From Blastocladiella emersonii ATCC 22665 (lineage: Eukaryota; Blastocladiomycota; Blastocladiomycetes; Blastocladiales; Blastocladiaceae), in contig JANHCV010000008.1 of the NCBI GenBank assembly GCA_025594325.1, positions 434,001-498,000 of the forward strand: DNA of 64,000 nt, given 5' to 3'. Every line of letters begins with the position of its first letter. The stretch's first letter is position 1. The notes below the pieces were generated by a model that was not told the DNA's origin, made no database searches, and saw only the letters and a list, made by a program, of their open reading frames with translations. A program made the position numbers and the translations under genes. This document shows positions 1 through 11,590 of the stretch, piece after piece.

Positions 1-1488
1 CGCAGAACTCGGTGGGCCCGCAGGCGACGTCGCGGGCGTCGGGATATCCCCGAGCGGGGCGTGCGCGGACCCAGGCGTCGAGGACGATGGCGCGGACGCG
101 TGCGAGTGCGGGTGGACGGGGAGGGCGGGTGGTGGCGGGAGCGAGGACCGGTTCTGGTGGTGCGGCGGGACGTGCAGCTCGTGGATGTGCAGCGGGAGCG
201 GGGACAGGCCGCGCGCGGCGACCCCGGACTCGGCGTGGCGCACGGCGTCCAGGTACGAGTTGCGGCGGTCGGCGTCGTCGATCGTCTCGGCGGCGTGCTG
301 CTGGGTGGCGAGGTCCTCCTCCTACAACGCGCAAATCCGAAGTCAGTACTGGGCGGATCCGAGCAAGAGCGAGAGAAACGAGCGTACCAGATCGAACCGC
401 GGCGCCGCCTCGAGCAGCTCGCGCACATGCGGGTACTTGGCCGCATAATCAATCGCGGACCACCCATCCCCATCCACGCGGTCGGGCGCCGCGCCGTACT
501 CGAGCAACGTCCGGACAACCGCGACATGCGCGTCGCGCGCCGCGTACATGAGCGCGGTCCCGTTCTGCGCGTCAGGCGCATCCACCGCGGCGCCGCGCTC
601 GAGCATGCGGCGCACGTAGTCGTGTTTCCCGAGGTACGCCGCGAGAATGAACGGCGAGATGCCGTGGATACACGCGTGCGGGCGCTCGAACTCGGCGGGA
701 TCGGGCGTGGCGTCGACGAGCAGGCGGAAGATGGCCACGTGGTACGGGTGCGTCTGCGAGACGAGCGGCACGTTGTCGGCGGTGATTTCGAGGGCGTCCA
801 CCCCAAAGATACACGCGACGAGGGGCGTGCGTCCGCGCGAGTCCGTCGCCGCCAAGTCTCGCCCGAGCGTGCCCTCGCAACGCATGCGGTCGAGGATCGC
901 GGCGACGGCGCGCACGTTGCCCGCGAGAACCGCCAAAACGAGCGGCGTCGCCTCGTACGCGCACGCCGTCTCCGGGTCGTGCGATTGTTCAGAGGAGCGC
1001 AGCGAGACGTGCGACCCCGCGGAGAACGGGGAGAGCGTGTCGGCCGAGTACCACGGGAACCGCGACCGGATATCGTCGCCGTCGAGCCCGAGGTCGTCGG
1101 TGCCCGCGGCGCTGAAGGCGGGCGACGAGATGGGCGGCGTCGGTCGCACGCTGGGCGAGGCCCCAGTCCACGACTGCGCGCTCGCGCGGCGCTGGCGCGG
1201 TCCAGAGGCGGCGGAGGCGAGCGGCGACGGCGGGACGGGCGAGAAGGTCACGCTGTTTCCCGACCCCCTCGCGCCGGCAGCAGGCGAACGCGGCGATCCC
1301 ATGGCGGGCTCGGCGCGCTGGCTGCGACCATTTGTCGCCGTAGATGGTGGTGGTGGTGGTGGAGGTGTGGATGCGGCCGAGACCGGGTCGCCACCGCCGG
1401 TGCCGTGCCGCGGCGAGCCCGGCGAGCCCGGCGGCGGGCCGTGGTGGTGGTGCAGCGCGGCCGCGCGCGGGTGGGCGGGGTGATGCAT
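1..1488 (-). CDS. ankyrin-repeat protein, C-terminal end outside window
   Basis: Two exons are visible on the minus strand, 1488-388 and 321-1. The 66-base intron (387-322) starts GTACGC, ends GTAG and joins in phase 0, after which the frame stays open to the window edge, so the C-terminus is missing. The first half is low complexity, rich in Pro, Ser and His. Ankyrin repeats follow at roughly 950-400, with signatures such as TPLVLAVLAGN, SPFILAAYLGKHDYVRRMLERGA and TALMYAARDAHVAVVRTLLEYGA. The downstream exon begins EEDLATQQHAAET and becomes Pro/Ser/His-rich again. Ankyrin repeats mediate protein binding; no catalytic domain is visible. The start at 1488 is chosen because it begins the protein-like segment; in-frame ATGs at 1653 and 1302 are alternatives. 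No specific orthologue recognised. Confidence 0.7.
322..387 (-). other. intron of the ankyrin-repeat gene
   Basis: 66-base GTACGC...TAG intron. Splicing removes the stop that would end the upstream frame at about 343 and opens a new in-frame exon to the window edge. Confidence 0.75.
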
Positions 1489-2471
1489 CAAGTTGCGTGT
1501 GTGTCTGCGATGTCGTCGTGGTGTGGGGGATTCGGGGCGGCGACGTGAGCGAGCGATGCGGCGCGCGTTCCGTTCTCTCGCTCTCCCTTGCAGCAGCTCA
1601 CCGCTGACGATGGAAGCCGCGAGGATGGAAGCGCTACACGATGCAGCCAGCACGTCGGGTCGGGTCGGGTCGGGTCAGTCGGCGTCGTCGACGAAGGTCG
1701 TGCGCACACTCGAGCGCGAGCGAGCGCGCAAGTGGAGCCGAGCCGGCCGCGCGGGTCGCCGCCCTGCACGCCATGCTGCCCGCGGCACGGAAATACTCGC
1801 CCGTAACGGCGTCGGCCTCGCGTTTGCGACAGCAGTCGGGCATGAGGCGGACGGCGACGGCAGCAGCGACGGCGATAGAGTTGTCTCAGGTCGCATCGAC
1901 CCCTGAGGCGCGGCGCGCTGCGATGGAGAAGCTTCGTGAGTGAGCGAGCCGTACCAACGAGAACTTGGTCGGCGATGCCGACGGGAGGGTGGTCGCAGTG
2001 TTGGCGGTGTTGGGGGCGGCGACGGTCGGTCGGTCGATCCGCGGTCGGCGCGCGTCGCGAGTCGTGCGGGCGGGGCAACTGGGCTCGCCGCGCTACGTCG
2101 GTCGCGGAAGGCGAGCGATACTTGCTAGCCCCTCACTTGAACGAGAGCGAGAGAGAGTGCACTACCCTCGCCGTGCACCACCCTCGCCGTGCGGGCCCAG
2201 ACCCTCGCGCGCGCTAACCTTGCGGCCTGCCCGTGCCCGTCCGTTTGCTCCCCGATCAAGTGGCCCGGCCCTTCCACGAAGCAGCGGCGGCGTCGTCGTC
2301 GATGCGGCGTGACGCGCCCCCCGGGCTTGCCAGCAGCCGCTGCTTCGCCACCGCGATCGCCCGCGCGCCACGCCCGCGTCACCGTGACGCGCCCCTCCCC
2401 CTTGTCCCTGCCGCCCTGAGTTCCCGCGGACACGCACCGGTCAATCAAAACTTTTGTTCCTCCATCATCAT
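1489..2471. other. intergenic stretch, no gene seen
   Basis: Nearly 1 kb between the ankyrin gene and the stop of ARP8. The open frames here are high-GC artefacts rich in Arg, Ala and Ser with no domain. A short GGGTC pentanucleotide tandem run lies at about 1653-1677. It presumably holds the promoter of the ankyrin gene and the 3' end of ARP8. Confidence 0.5.
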
Positions 2472-5287
2472 CTACGGATCGAACATGAGCGCCGCCGCGG
2501 GCCCCGCCGCCGCACCCGCGACCGTCGTTCCGGGGAACACGATCCCGCACCGGTTCGCAACGGCCGCGGGCGTACCATGGGCGCGAACATGCCCGAGCGT
2601 GATCCACATTTCGCTGGCGCACTCGAGCCGGCTCACCACCGTGCCGCCCTTCCACATGACGGCGCGCGGGTCGAGGTCGCGCGGCGGCGGGGTCACACTC
2701 ACGAGAATATCGCCGCCTGCCGCGGTATTCACGAGGTGCGTGACGGGGATCGTACGCTTGAGCCGGTCCTCGAGGACGCGCGTGGCGAACCCGGGGACGC
2801 GCGCGCCGCCGCCCACCAGCAAAATCGACGCGTACTGGCGGCGGATCCGGTCGTCGGTGCGCGTGCCGTGGATCAGCGCGTGGATCGCCGCGTCGAGCGG
2901 GGGCGCGACCCACGTGCGGGTGTACTCGTCGACGGTCAGCTTGGCAGGCGCGTCCACGTCCATGCTGTCCTCTTCCTCTTGGTCGTCCGCGTCGTCACCG
3001 ACCCCGCTGTCGATCCCGGGGAACTTGAACCCGCTCGCGACGCGCTTCTTCTTCTTCCCGACAACCTCCTGGTCCTCGCGCAGCCGGTCAGTGTACATGA
3101 GCTGCGCCGTGAGCGCGCACCGGTGCGCGAGCCCCGCGGGCGTCGCCGTGGGCTGTGCGGGCTGGCCCCACGCGAGCACGCCGGGCCACGGCGTCGGGTG
3201 CACGAGCGTCGACGGCCACAGGTTGCCGACGGTCGGCGCGTACGAGTAGCTGAGCATGCGCGCGTGCCGGTTCAGGTCGGCGAGTTTTTGCGGCAGGTTG
3301 GGGACGGCCGACGGGTAGAAGAGGGACTACACACGCGATCACAGTGAGCCACATTCCCGCGACAGTGAGAAAAAGAAAACCGTACCAGCGGCGCGAGGTA
3401 CAGCTCGGCGTACATCTTGGTCGCGTACTTCTGCGTGACACGCCCGGGCTCGCGCACGTACACGTCGACGACCTGGATCGCGAGATCCCCTTCATTCGCG
3501 GTACACCACTGCTCCTTGATCCCCTCGACGAGCTGCATGAACCGCGGCGGGACGCCCCCACCCACAACACTCGGCTCGAGCACCGCGCCGCCGCCGGGGA
3601 CGTGCCGCGCGAGGGGCGTGCGGTTCTCGCGCATCAGGTCCCACAGGACCTGCGTCACGTCGTCCCCACCCACGAGGATCCGCGCGGCGTCAACGACCTC
3701 GCCATTCTCGATCACCGCCACGGACGTCGCCTGGGCGCCGATATCCACGACGCACGCGGACGAGAGCCCGGCGCCGAAACACGCGAGCTGCGACTCGTGC
3801 CCGACGAGCGCCGAGTGGCACCCGAGCGAGTCGAGGACGACGCGCAGCAGCTCGTCGACGGCGCGGTGGTCGAGGAGGTCGGGGAGGACGAGCACGACGC
3901 GGGTCCGAGAACGCGCCGCGGCGTCCGCGACCCCCAACTCGACGCGCAGCACGTGCTCGAAGACGGCGGCCACGTCGTGGTGCCACTCGGCGAGCGACGC
4001 GTAGTCGCGCGTGTTGACGGATTTCGCGCGGAACGGGTGCACCACCGCGTACTGCGTGCGCGCGGCGTCGTCGAGGTCGAGCGCGGGCTGGCCGACGATC
4101 ACGTCGGGCGATTTTCCCGAGATACCGACCCAGTCGACGTGGAACGGGTCGTTGATCGCCGACACGCTGACGGCGCGCGCGCCCTGGTTGAAGCTCTGGA
4201 CCATGGCCGCCGCGTTGATGGGCGTGCGCAGGTTGCCGTCGCGGATCTTGCCGCGCAGGTGGTCTTCCATGGCGGCGCGCGCGGCGGTCGCGAGCGGGTT
4301 CTCGGCGGCAGCGGCGGAACCGGCGGCTTCGCGGTCAGCGAGCTCGCGCGCGGCAGCAGCGACGGCGGACCGCGCGGCATCGGGCCGGAGACGCCGCGCG
4401 AGCACGTTGGGGACGACCTTGGGCACCACGTCCGTGCTGAACCCGGCGCGCACGTACCGCGAGCCCGGGTGCAGGACCACGATGCGGGGCTCGTCCTCCT
4501 CGTCGTCGTCACTCCCATCCTCGTCGTCATCCTCGACCGTCGTCGCAGGCGGCACGATCGGCTCCGGCACCGCGATTGGCGCCGCGGCCGCCGCCGCCGT
4601 CTCCGCGACGCGCTGCCGCTGCCCCTTGGTCATCTTGCGCCGCTTCGTCCCGCCCGCGACCCCCGTCACCGCCATCTGCACGCCCTCTTCCCCACCCCCA
4701 CCATCCAGCATCCGCGCCGGCAACACCTCCTGCGCCGGGTGCGCGAGGAACCGGGACGTGACATTCCGCGTCATATCCATATTCGACGTGACGACCGCGA
4801 ACCGGTGGAACCGCAGGTCCGGGTCGATCGGCGTCCCCGCGGGCGCGTGGCTCGCCACGTACGTGTGGTTCTTGCGCGTCAGTTTCTTTGAGGTGGCGGC
4901 GGCCGCGGCGGCGGCGGCGGCGGCTGCTGCGGCAGCGGCGGCGGTGGCGGGGAGGGGGAGGATCGAAGGGGTGGTGGAGGTGGAGGTGGTGGACTCGGGT
5001 TTTAGGACCGAGCGGAGGAGCGACGGCGTCGACGCGGCGGCGGACGTCGAGTCGGCCGCGCCCGGTGCGGAGGGGGTCGGGGTCTCGCTGCGCAGGAGCG
5101 ACGCGAGCGACGTCGAGGATGGAGCGGGCGGCGGCGACGTGGCGGGACCAGTCGCGGTGGGCGAGGCGGACGCAGCGGCGGCGGCGGGGTCCTTGAGCAG
5201 CGCGCGCAGGCTCGCGGCGGACCGCCCGCTGCCGCCCGAGGCGGACGACGAGGAGCCGCGGCCGCGTTTCGAGGGAGATGGCGGCAT
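2472..5287 (-). CDS. ARP8: actin-related protein 8 (INO80 complex subunit)
   Basis: Two exons, 5287-3386 and 3326-2472, with a 59-base intron (GTACGG...GTAG, phase 0) joining LYLAPL to SLFYPSAVPNL. The N-terminus is Ser/Ala-rich with a polyalanine run, then the actin fold starts around PRIVVLHPGSRYVRAGFSTDVVP. Later blocks are HPFRAKSVN, VVDIGAQATSVAVIENGEVV and, near the C-terminus, SILLVGGGARVPGF and DPRAVMWKGGTVVSRLE. The HP-R-K segment and the DP-x5-WKGG ending are characteristic of Arp8 rather than actin or other ARPs. Known role: nuclear subunit of the INO80 chromatin remodeller, binding actin/Arp4 and nucleosomes. An acidic Asp/Glu insert (GDDADDQEEEDSMDVD) sits in exon 2. The start at 5287 is the first ATG of the open frame. 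Confidence 0.92.
3327..3385 (-). other. intron of ARP8
   Basis: 59 bases, donor GTACGG, acceptor GTAG on the minus strand. Removing it restores continuous actin-fold sequence between the two halves. Confidence 0.85.
4887..4945 (-). repeat. GCC/GCG trinucleotide run coding polyalanine in ARP8
   Basis: About 16 consecutive alanine codons, mostly GCC/GCG, in the disordered N-terminal region of ARP8. A likely site of replication slippage and length variation. Confidence 0.8.
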
Positions 5288-5363
5288 GCTGATGTTTAGC
5301 TAGAGAAGGGTGGGGGTGATCAACCAAAACTGCGCGTGTGTATGCGACCAAAGCAACCAAAAC

Positions 5364-8300
5364 TCACCGAATGTCCTTGCGCGAGAACCAGTCCGAGACG
5401 ACGCCGAACCCGTCGTCGGCGTGTTGCAGCTGTTACGTTGCAGGGAGTGGTGGTGTGGTTGTTGCCACGAGATGCATTCGTTGCGGGAGAAGCGAAGAGT
5501 GGGCGTGCGAAACGAGCCGAGCGTCAGTCACCTGTTATCCGAGCGCGTCTCTCACCCAATGAACCCGTACCTGGGCATAGAAATCCTCCCCCGCCTTGGC
5601 CGCGAGCGTCTTCTTGAGCGCCGCGACGCGCCTGTGCTCGCGGAAGCACTTTGGGCACTGCTTGGCGCTGCTGGCTTCGTTGAGGCACCTACACTCAACC
5701 GCGGCGTCAGCAACGCCCCCCTCCTCCGCCTTCACCCATGCGAACGTACCGAACGTGGAACGAGTGGCGACAGAAAAAGTGCGCCGTGGGCAACGCAAGC
5801 GGGGTGTTACACGCGGCACACGCCGTGACCTGGAACGTGACGGGTTTCGCCTCGAGCGCCTCGATTTCGCCGTGCATCCGCTGCGTCTCGCCCGCGTACG
5901 TCGCCGCGAGCGACTCGTTCTCGGCGACGACCGCGCGCGCCGCGTCCATGTGCGCCGCAAACACGCCGCGGACGAGCCCGAACCGGATCGCCGGGTTGCG
6001 CGCGAGCACGCCCAGGACTTGCACGGGCGTCAGCGCTTTCGCGGCGTCGATGTGCGCCATCACGTCGCGCAGGTCCGATTCGCGCACCGGGTCCGTGCCC
6101 GCCGTGTACGCGAGGACCGCCGTCCACAGCGCCGGCGCATCCTCGGCGGACCCGTGCTCGCGGACGATCCGGACCATCTCGGCGACATTCCCCGTGAGCT
6201 CCATGTGCACGTCGATCATTGCGCGGGCGTCGCCGCGGCGCGCGTGGAGGTACAGCGTCGCGTGGACCCAGTACCTTGCGCGCGCCGTCATGAGCGCGCG
6301 GTCGGCCGCGACCCGCGAGTCGGGGTGCTTGAGAACCGCCATCGCCGCGTCCGCGTCGGGGCAGCTATCGAACGCCGCGTTCCACACGCCCGCATCCGCC
6401 GCGACCACCGCGCGCGCGCCCGGGTGGTCGAACAGGACGAACCGGTAGAACGCGTGCAGCTGGCTCGACTGCTGCGGCGGGTACAGCCGCGCGAGCGCCG
6501 TCACCTGCGCGAGATCGAGCGTGCCGGCGTCGGCCGCCGCCGCGACGACCGTCTTGAGGAGCTCGGTGGCCGCGCCGGGTCGCGCCGCGATCAGCGCGCG
6601 CCCGAACTGCCGCACGAGCGCGAGCCGCGTCGCCGGGTCGCCCGCCATCTCGGACGACCCCAAAAACGCGAGCGCCGCGTCCGCGTCGTGCGTGCGATGG
6701 ACCAAAATCTGCAGCCGCAGGTCGTGCTGCGCGTGGCGCGTCGCGAGGTCGAGGGCGACGTCCCACAGCCCGCCGGCGACGCAGCACCGGATCGCGACCT
6801 CGACGTCAAACGGCAACTCGGCGTTCCCGCGCACGAGGTCCGCGAGCGCCGCGTGGTCGCCGGCCCGGATCAGCGCGTGGAACAGGAGCTGCGTGTGGTC
6901 GGCGGTCGCGACGCCGCGCTCGTGCAGCGTCTGCAGGTACGCGACCAGCATCGGCTGCGCGTCGGGCCGCGACGACAGCTTGCGCACCACGCGCGACGTC
7001 TCCCACCGCCCGATCGTCGCCTCGTACTCGCGCAGCGCGCCCGACGTGTCGCCTTGCGCGAGCAGGTGGTCCGCGTACGCGCCGTGCAGGTCGGCCGCGA
7101 CGGCGCCCGCGCTGGGGCCCGCGAGGGCGATCGCCGTCGTGAACAGGTGTTCCTGGACTAGCTCGTCGAGGCGCATCGCGAGGGGCTTCTCCTTGAGCCG
7201 CGCCACCGCGACCGTCTCCTCGCTGGCCAAACCCGTGTCGGCGAGCACCAGCAGGTTGGCCCCGGCCGCCGCCGCGACGCACCGGACGTGCGCGAACCGC
7301 GCCACGTGCACGCACAGCCGGTGCTCGAGGTGGTACACGGCGAGCGTGTCGCGCTGCAGGACCTCGTCGGTCGCGATCACCGCGAGGTACGGGGACGGCG
7401 CCCCCGAGATCTCGGGCGCCAGGTTGAGCCACGCAATCGACCGGATCGCCGACGCCCCATCGTCGCCGACCGCGTACGCCTGCCCGCGGCCCGATTCGGC
7501 GCAGAACACGACGAGCGTCTGGTGCTGCACGACGAGCACCTGGCTCCCGCCGCCCTTGGGGAACGGAACCGGCGGGACCACCGCGCCCGCCTCGGCATCG
7601 AGCGCCACGAGCTGGTCGCGCGGCGTCACGCAGTAGACCGCGCCCGCGGTCGTCACGAAAAAGCACGACCCGGCGAACGCGAGCCCCGTGACGGGGTCCG
7701 CGTTGTTCTCCTCGCGCAGCACCACGGGTTTGCCCGCGGGCCGCTCGCGCAGCACGTCGCCGCGAAGGAGGACGAGTGCGCCGGACGAGAAGCCGACGAG
7801 GATCGCGGGGGCGGCGGGTGGGAGGGATTGCGCCACGTGCGTCACGTAGCCCAGCGGGTGCAGGGCGGGGTTGCTCCCGCTCGTGGCGGTGCTGGTGAGG
7901 GAGAGGCGGCGTAGCGCCGAGGCGGCGGTCAGGGACGCCGGCATGCGCAGGTCGCGCACGATAGTGAAGGGCGCGTGGATTGTGTCGAGCGACTGGGACG
8001 TGGTGGCCGTCGGGTCGTAGCGGACTACGCGGATCAGCGGCGCGCCGTCGGGCTCTTGCTACACGGGGACGCGGCGTTAGTGCGCGAAGTTGAAAGGAAC
8101 GAAGAAGAAAACGCACAGCAGCAACCAGCAGCGTAACCGCCGCCGCCTCATGCTTGGTATGCACGCGCATCGCGACGCGCGGGTCGGCGACCACCGTCAC
8201 CGCCGTGATCCGCATCCCGTCATCGACCGCGGGAAAACTCTCGACGCTGACGGACGACGAGACACCTCCGCCCCCGCCCCCGCCGGCGCGCGGCATCGCC

Positions 8301-8521
8301 GAGCTGGCGACGTGCAGGTTCCCGCTCGCGTCGGCGAGGACCACGAACCCGTGTGCGGCGACGGGGGTGCCGGCGACGAGGTCCAGCTCGCTGCACAGGC
8401 GCGCCAGGTCGTCGCCCGCGCCGCGGAACGGCGTGTGGCACGCGTCGAAGAAGGACACGGTGCGCCACCCGGTGCTCGCGGCGGCGGCTGCGGCGAGCGC
8501 GGCGTCGGTGGTGGTGGACAT
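5364..8521 (-). CDS. VPS11: vacuolar sorting protein 11 (HOPS/CORVET core, RING-H2)
   Basis: Four exons on the minus strand: 8521 to about 8138, 8058-5750, 5688-5571 and 5429-5364. The start at 8521 gives MSTTTDAALAAA then WRTVSFFDA, the usual Vps11 N-terminus. The middle is a beta-propeller followed by a clathrin-heavy-chain-type helical solenoid (blocks such as YADHLLAQGDTSGALREYEATIG). The C-terminal RING-H2 starts CAACNTPLALPTAHFFCRHSFH and continues across an intron as RCLNEASSAKQCPKCFREH; the last exon ends LQHADDGFGVVSDWFSRKDIR. Known role: core of HOPS and CORVET tethers and ubiquitin-ligase-like scaffold in endolysosomal fusion. Introns at 5749-5689 (61 bases) and 5570-5430 (141 bases) are clear. 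The first intron ends at 8059, but its donor is uncertain (8137 or 8164, both phase 0). Confidence 0.92.
5430..5570 (-). other. last intron of VPS11
   Basis: 141 bases, GTACGG...AACAG. Longer than other introns here. Without it the protein would lose the conserved ending DGFGVVSDWF. Confidence 0.8.
5689..5749 (-). other. intron inside the RING-H2 of VPS11
   Basis: 61 bases, GTACGT...GTAG, splitting an Arg codon between the two zinc-binding halves of the RING-H2. Confidence 0.85.
8059..8137 (-). other. first intron of VPS11 (donor uncertain)
   Basis: The acceptor GTGTAG at 8059 is clear because the next exon begins QEPDGAPLIRVVRYD. Two phase-0 donors are possible, GTTACG (intron starts 8137) and GTGCAT (intron starts 8164). 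They differ by nine residues. Confidence 0.6.
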
Positions 8522-8759
8522 GGAGAGGTGTTGGTGTGGGTTTATAGAGCGCGAAGCATGGAGTCCCGCGCCGGGGTTGGTGGGCGGGGGAGGGGGAAGA
8601 GCGAGCGAAGGTTCCGCGGCGAACGCGAGCGCGTGGCTGGCCGGCCGGAGCTGCCACGTCCGTCGCGTCACGCGGATGTAGCCGGCGCGTCCTTGATCAC
8701 AAGGTTTGCGCGTCTCCCGAACTCTTCGCGAGTCGCGTGCGTGATCCGTGTTCCCGCGA

Positions 8760-9700
8760 TCCGCCGCACCAGGAGTTCAAGCAGCCATTCTTGACCACGT
8801 TCTCGCCAACGTGTCCGTGATGGACGCGGCCATGAACGGAAACATGCCCGCGTTGCGGCTGTGGATCCACTCGGGTCGCAATTTCGCCTCTTGTCCGTAC
8901 TACGTCTTAAGTCTAACTCGCGGGTCGCGTCGAATCGTTTGACTTCCTCCGACGGATGCGGTTGGATCGTGGGCCGGGGCTGGGCGCGGCGAGGGTGCTC
9001 ATAGACGTGCGTTCCAAAGACGGTGACGAGGCGGGCCTGTCGATACAGTTCAATTCGGACTTTGGCCTGACTCCGTCAACTGTCTCCTCACTCTGCGCAG
9101 GGTCTAGGCTCAAACCAAGCGCCGGGCGACATTTACGCTGCCACGCTTGCGGAAGGCATTAGGCGAGGGTGTTTCACCTTGAAGCCCTCGTCGATGCGCT
9201 TGACTAGTGTCGGCGCCGCGGTTCTTGCCGATGCGTGCGCCAGTCTGGGGCAGTGTGTTTGCAGCGTTAAGCTTTCATTGATTGGTCTCACGGCTCCGAT
9301 CCTCGCTGCCATGCAACTCCCAGCCACGGTACGGGAGATCACCCTCGCAAAGTGCTTCCTGGCCTACCGCAGCAACGAGATCCACGGTGCCTGACTTCCC
9401 GACTCGGTAGAGGGGCTCCAGATCATCAGCAACCGTTTCGCGCCTCGCGGGTCGTCGAGCTTTCATCGCGTGCTTCCCCGGTCTCAGAAGCGGCCCAGGA
9501 TCGTCTATAGCAGCTTCGGACCGACTGGGATCGACGACCCTTTCGCGCTGCAACCCGCGCGGCGAGGGGCTTCGCACCCTTCTCGGCTCTCTCCGCGGAA
9601 GACTCGCCAAGCTGATTATCAAAGGTTGCGCCTCGACTGCCGTCGAGGCCGCGATCCTCGCTGCCAACATGCCCTCATCACTCGCCACGAGCGCGTAGGT
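8760..9700 (+). pseudogene. decayed copy of the F-box/WW-repeat/LRR family
   Basis: Pieces in several plus-strand frames match the intact LRR paralogs near 32-37 kb in the same order. First AAILDHVLANVSVMDAAMNGN with ALRLWIHSG (F-box end and WW-type repeat). Then NQAPGDIYAATLAEGIRRG and SSMRLTSVGAAVLADACASLG, equivalent to the GRAPGDVYAARIAPAIASGK and ESMRITEWGADRLREAF blocks. Then LPATVREITLAKC, a stop near 9391, LPDSVEGLQII and RGRLAKLIIKGCAS. Stops and frame changes interrupt it throughout, so no product is expected. It lies on the strand opposite the main array and over 20 kb away. Confidence 0.7.
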
Positions 9701-11590
9701 ACTTGTGCCACTCGTAAAGCGAGTGTCTGCGTCCGTCCATGATCCCCGTGGGCTTGCGCGCGGAGCCAGCAGGTTTGAGGACCAAGCCGAGGTGATGCGC
9801 GCGTACACGGTCCAAACGTGGGCAGGCAGTCCGTGCACAAGCCGCAGCCTTGATCTCGTGTCTACGCGTTGCGATTCCCGCCCGCGGGACGTGGTCAGCG
9901 CGCTTGAGCGAGAGAATGACCGGGTCGACGGCGGAAGCCTTTACAGGTCGACGGACCGTGGCGTGAAAGTCGCTGCGGTGAACGCAACGCACTCTTGACC
10001 GCGAGACGTGGCAAAGGCGCCGAGCCCGCTCGGAAGTGCACGAGCTTGGACGGTGAGAAGAGTTGCGGATTGTTCAAAAGTGATTCATGGAGGGCGAGGC
10101 AGGGAGCAAGAACCTGCGGGCGGGGTTGTGGCGGGCTTTCGATCGGGCGCCTCGCTTGCGGCGAAGCTGGTCGACGGAGCATCACCTGACCCATCACATG
10201 ATTTCTCGACGCGTCTCTCACCGTATGAACCCGGTCTGCTTCGGCCTCTCCGCTGTTTCGCTCCTTGAAAAAGCCAGGACAGCAAGTACGCAACGCGAAA
10301 TGCATCAAGTCTATTGCTCGCATCGCGTCCATAGCGTTACTTCGCCACCCTAAAAATGCATGGCCACAACTCACAATAGGTCCCAAACTAGAGCGATCCG
10401 CGACCCCGCGCACGCGTCCGATAGCGTCACCGCTTTGAACGCGACCGTCGCGACAAGAACACGCGTCGGAACGCGTCCCGGCTTGCGTCGACACCTCGCA
10501 GCGCTCGGCCCTCCCGCCCGGGTTCTCAGGGCGCAAGCGCGCAGCGGGCGGGAGAGAAGAGCGCGCGCGCAAAGGCTGCCGACGCGAGCCGACGCGGACG
10601 ACGCGCGTCAGATGTACGCGAACGAGTCGGAAGAATGGGCGCCGATGTGTTCGCGCGGTCACGGACCGTGAAAACGAATGGGACCCGATTAGGCTATGGC
10701 GGTCGCGAAAGTCAGTCTCAGTCGTGAACCTGGAAAAGATCCAGCGCAGCGTACCTTGCAGAGCAGCACGTTCGACTTGGGTGCAATCAGGGTGTTGGTT
10801 TGACAGCGTGGACGCGCGAGCACTGCAGAGGTGATAGGCTCTCGACCTGGTGTGTTTTGTGTGAACTCGACAAGGTATTTGCAGTGGCGAGGATGGACGA
10901 GTTCTGCCGTTGCGACGAGATGCAGCAAACGGTTACTGCGCGGGTGCTAGACACAAGGACGAGCGAACATAGCTCGCATGCGGATCAGAGTCAGTCCAAC
11001 GAGGTAGGTCCCGCGGAGCAAAGCTTCCGCCAGCGGTCACGCACCAACGAGCACGGCTGGTGGACCTCGGTCCAGTGACGCTGAAAGTACTCGCAACAGA
11101 ACAATCGCCCTGCGTGAAATCGCGTCCATTCGACAAGATCGGGCTAAACTCGCAAGTCGTCAGAGCCAACGCACACTCGTGCTGCGGCGGTGCGGCCCGT
11201 ACCTCGCGCTGAGCGTCAGCTCCCTTTGCAAGAGCTGCAATGTATAGATTCTGGCGCGAAGCTCAAATTGAGAGCGACGCTCTGGACTCGACGACGACTT
11301 CATCGTGGCGAGGTCCCACTTGAAGCGTTTAGGCCGCGGGACCCGGCTGTTTTCTCTCCAAGCTCTCTCAACTTCTCAACGCCCCAGATCGAGTCGAGAG
11401 AGTGCATGCCCAGCCAGCGGGTAGAGTTTAATATGGCAGTGATATCATGATTCCGTTGCGGGAGCGAGAGCGGCCACGAGGCGCGCGTTGACTTCACCCC
11501 TCTCCTCCTCCCACTCACGCGTGAGAAACTTGCTAGTAAAAATTCCCGTTATATAACATCGGCCTCGGCCATCATCTACTCCTGATACTA
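9701..11590. other. gene-poor stretch, no supported gene
   Basis: Lower GC than its neighbours, with only short open frames lacking domain signatures. One element stands out: on the minus strand at about 10190-10225 the text GTGAGAGACGCGTCGAGAAA then ATCATGTGATGG resembles the accessory-gene upstream motif found at 16.8, 45.8, 48.7 and 50.7 kb. It may be a relic promoter of a lost accessory gene. Confidence 0.4.
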
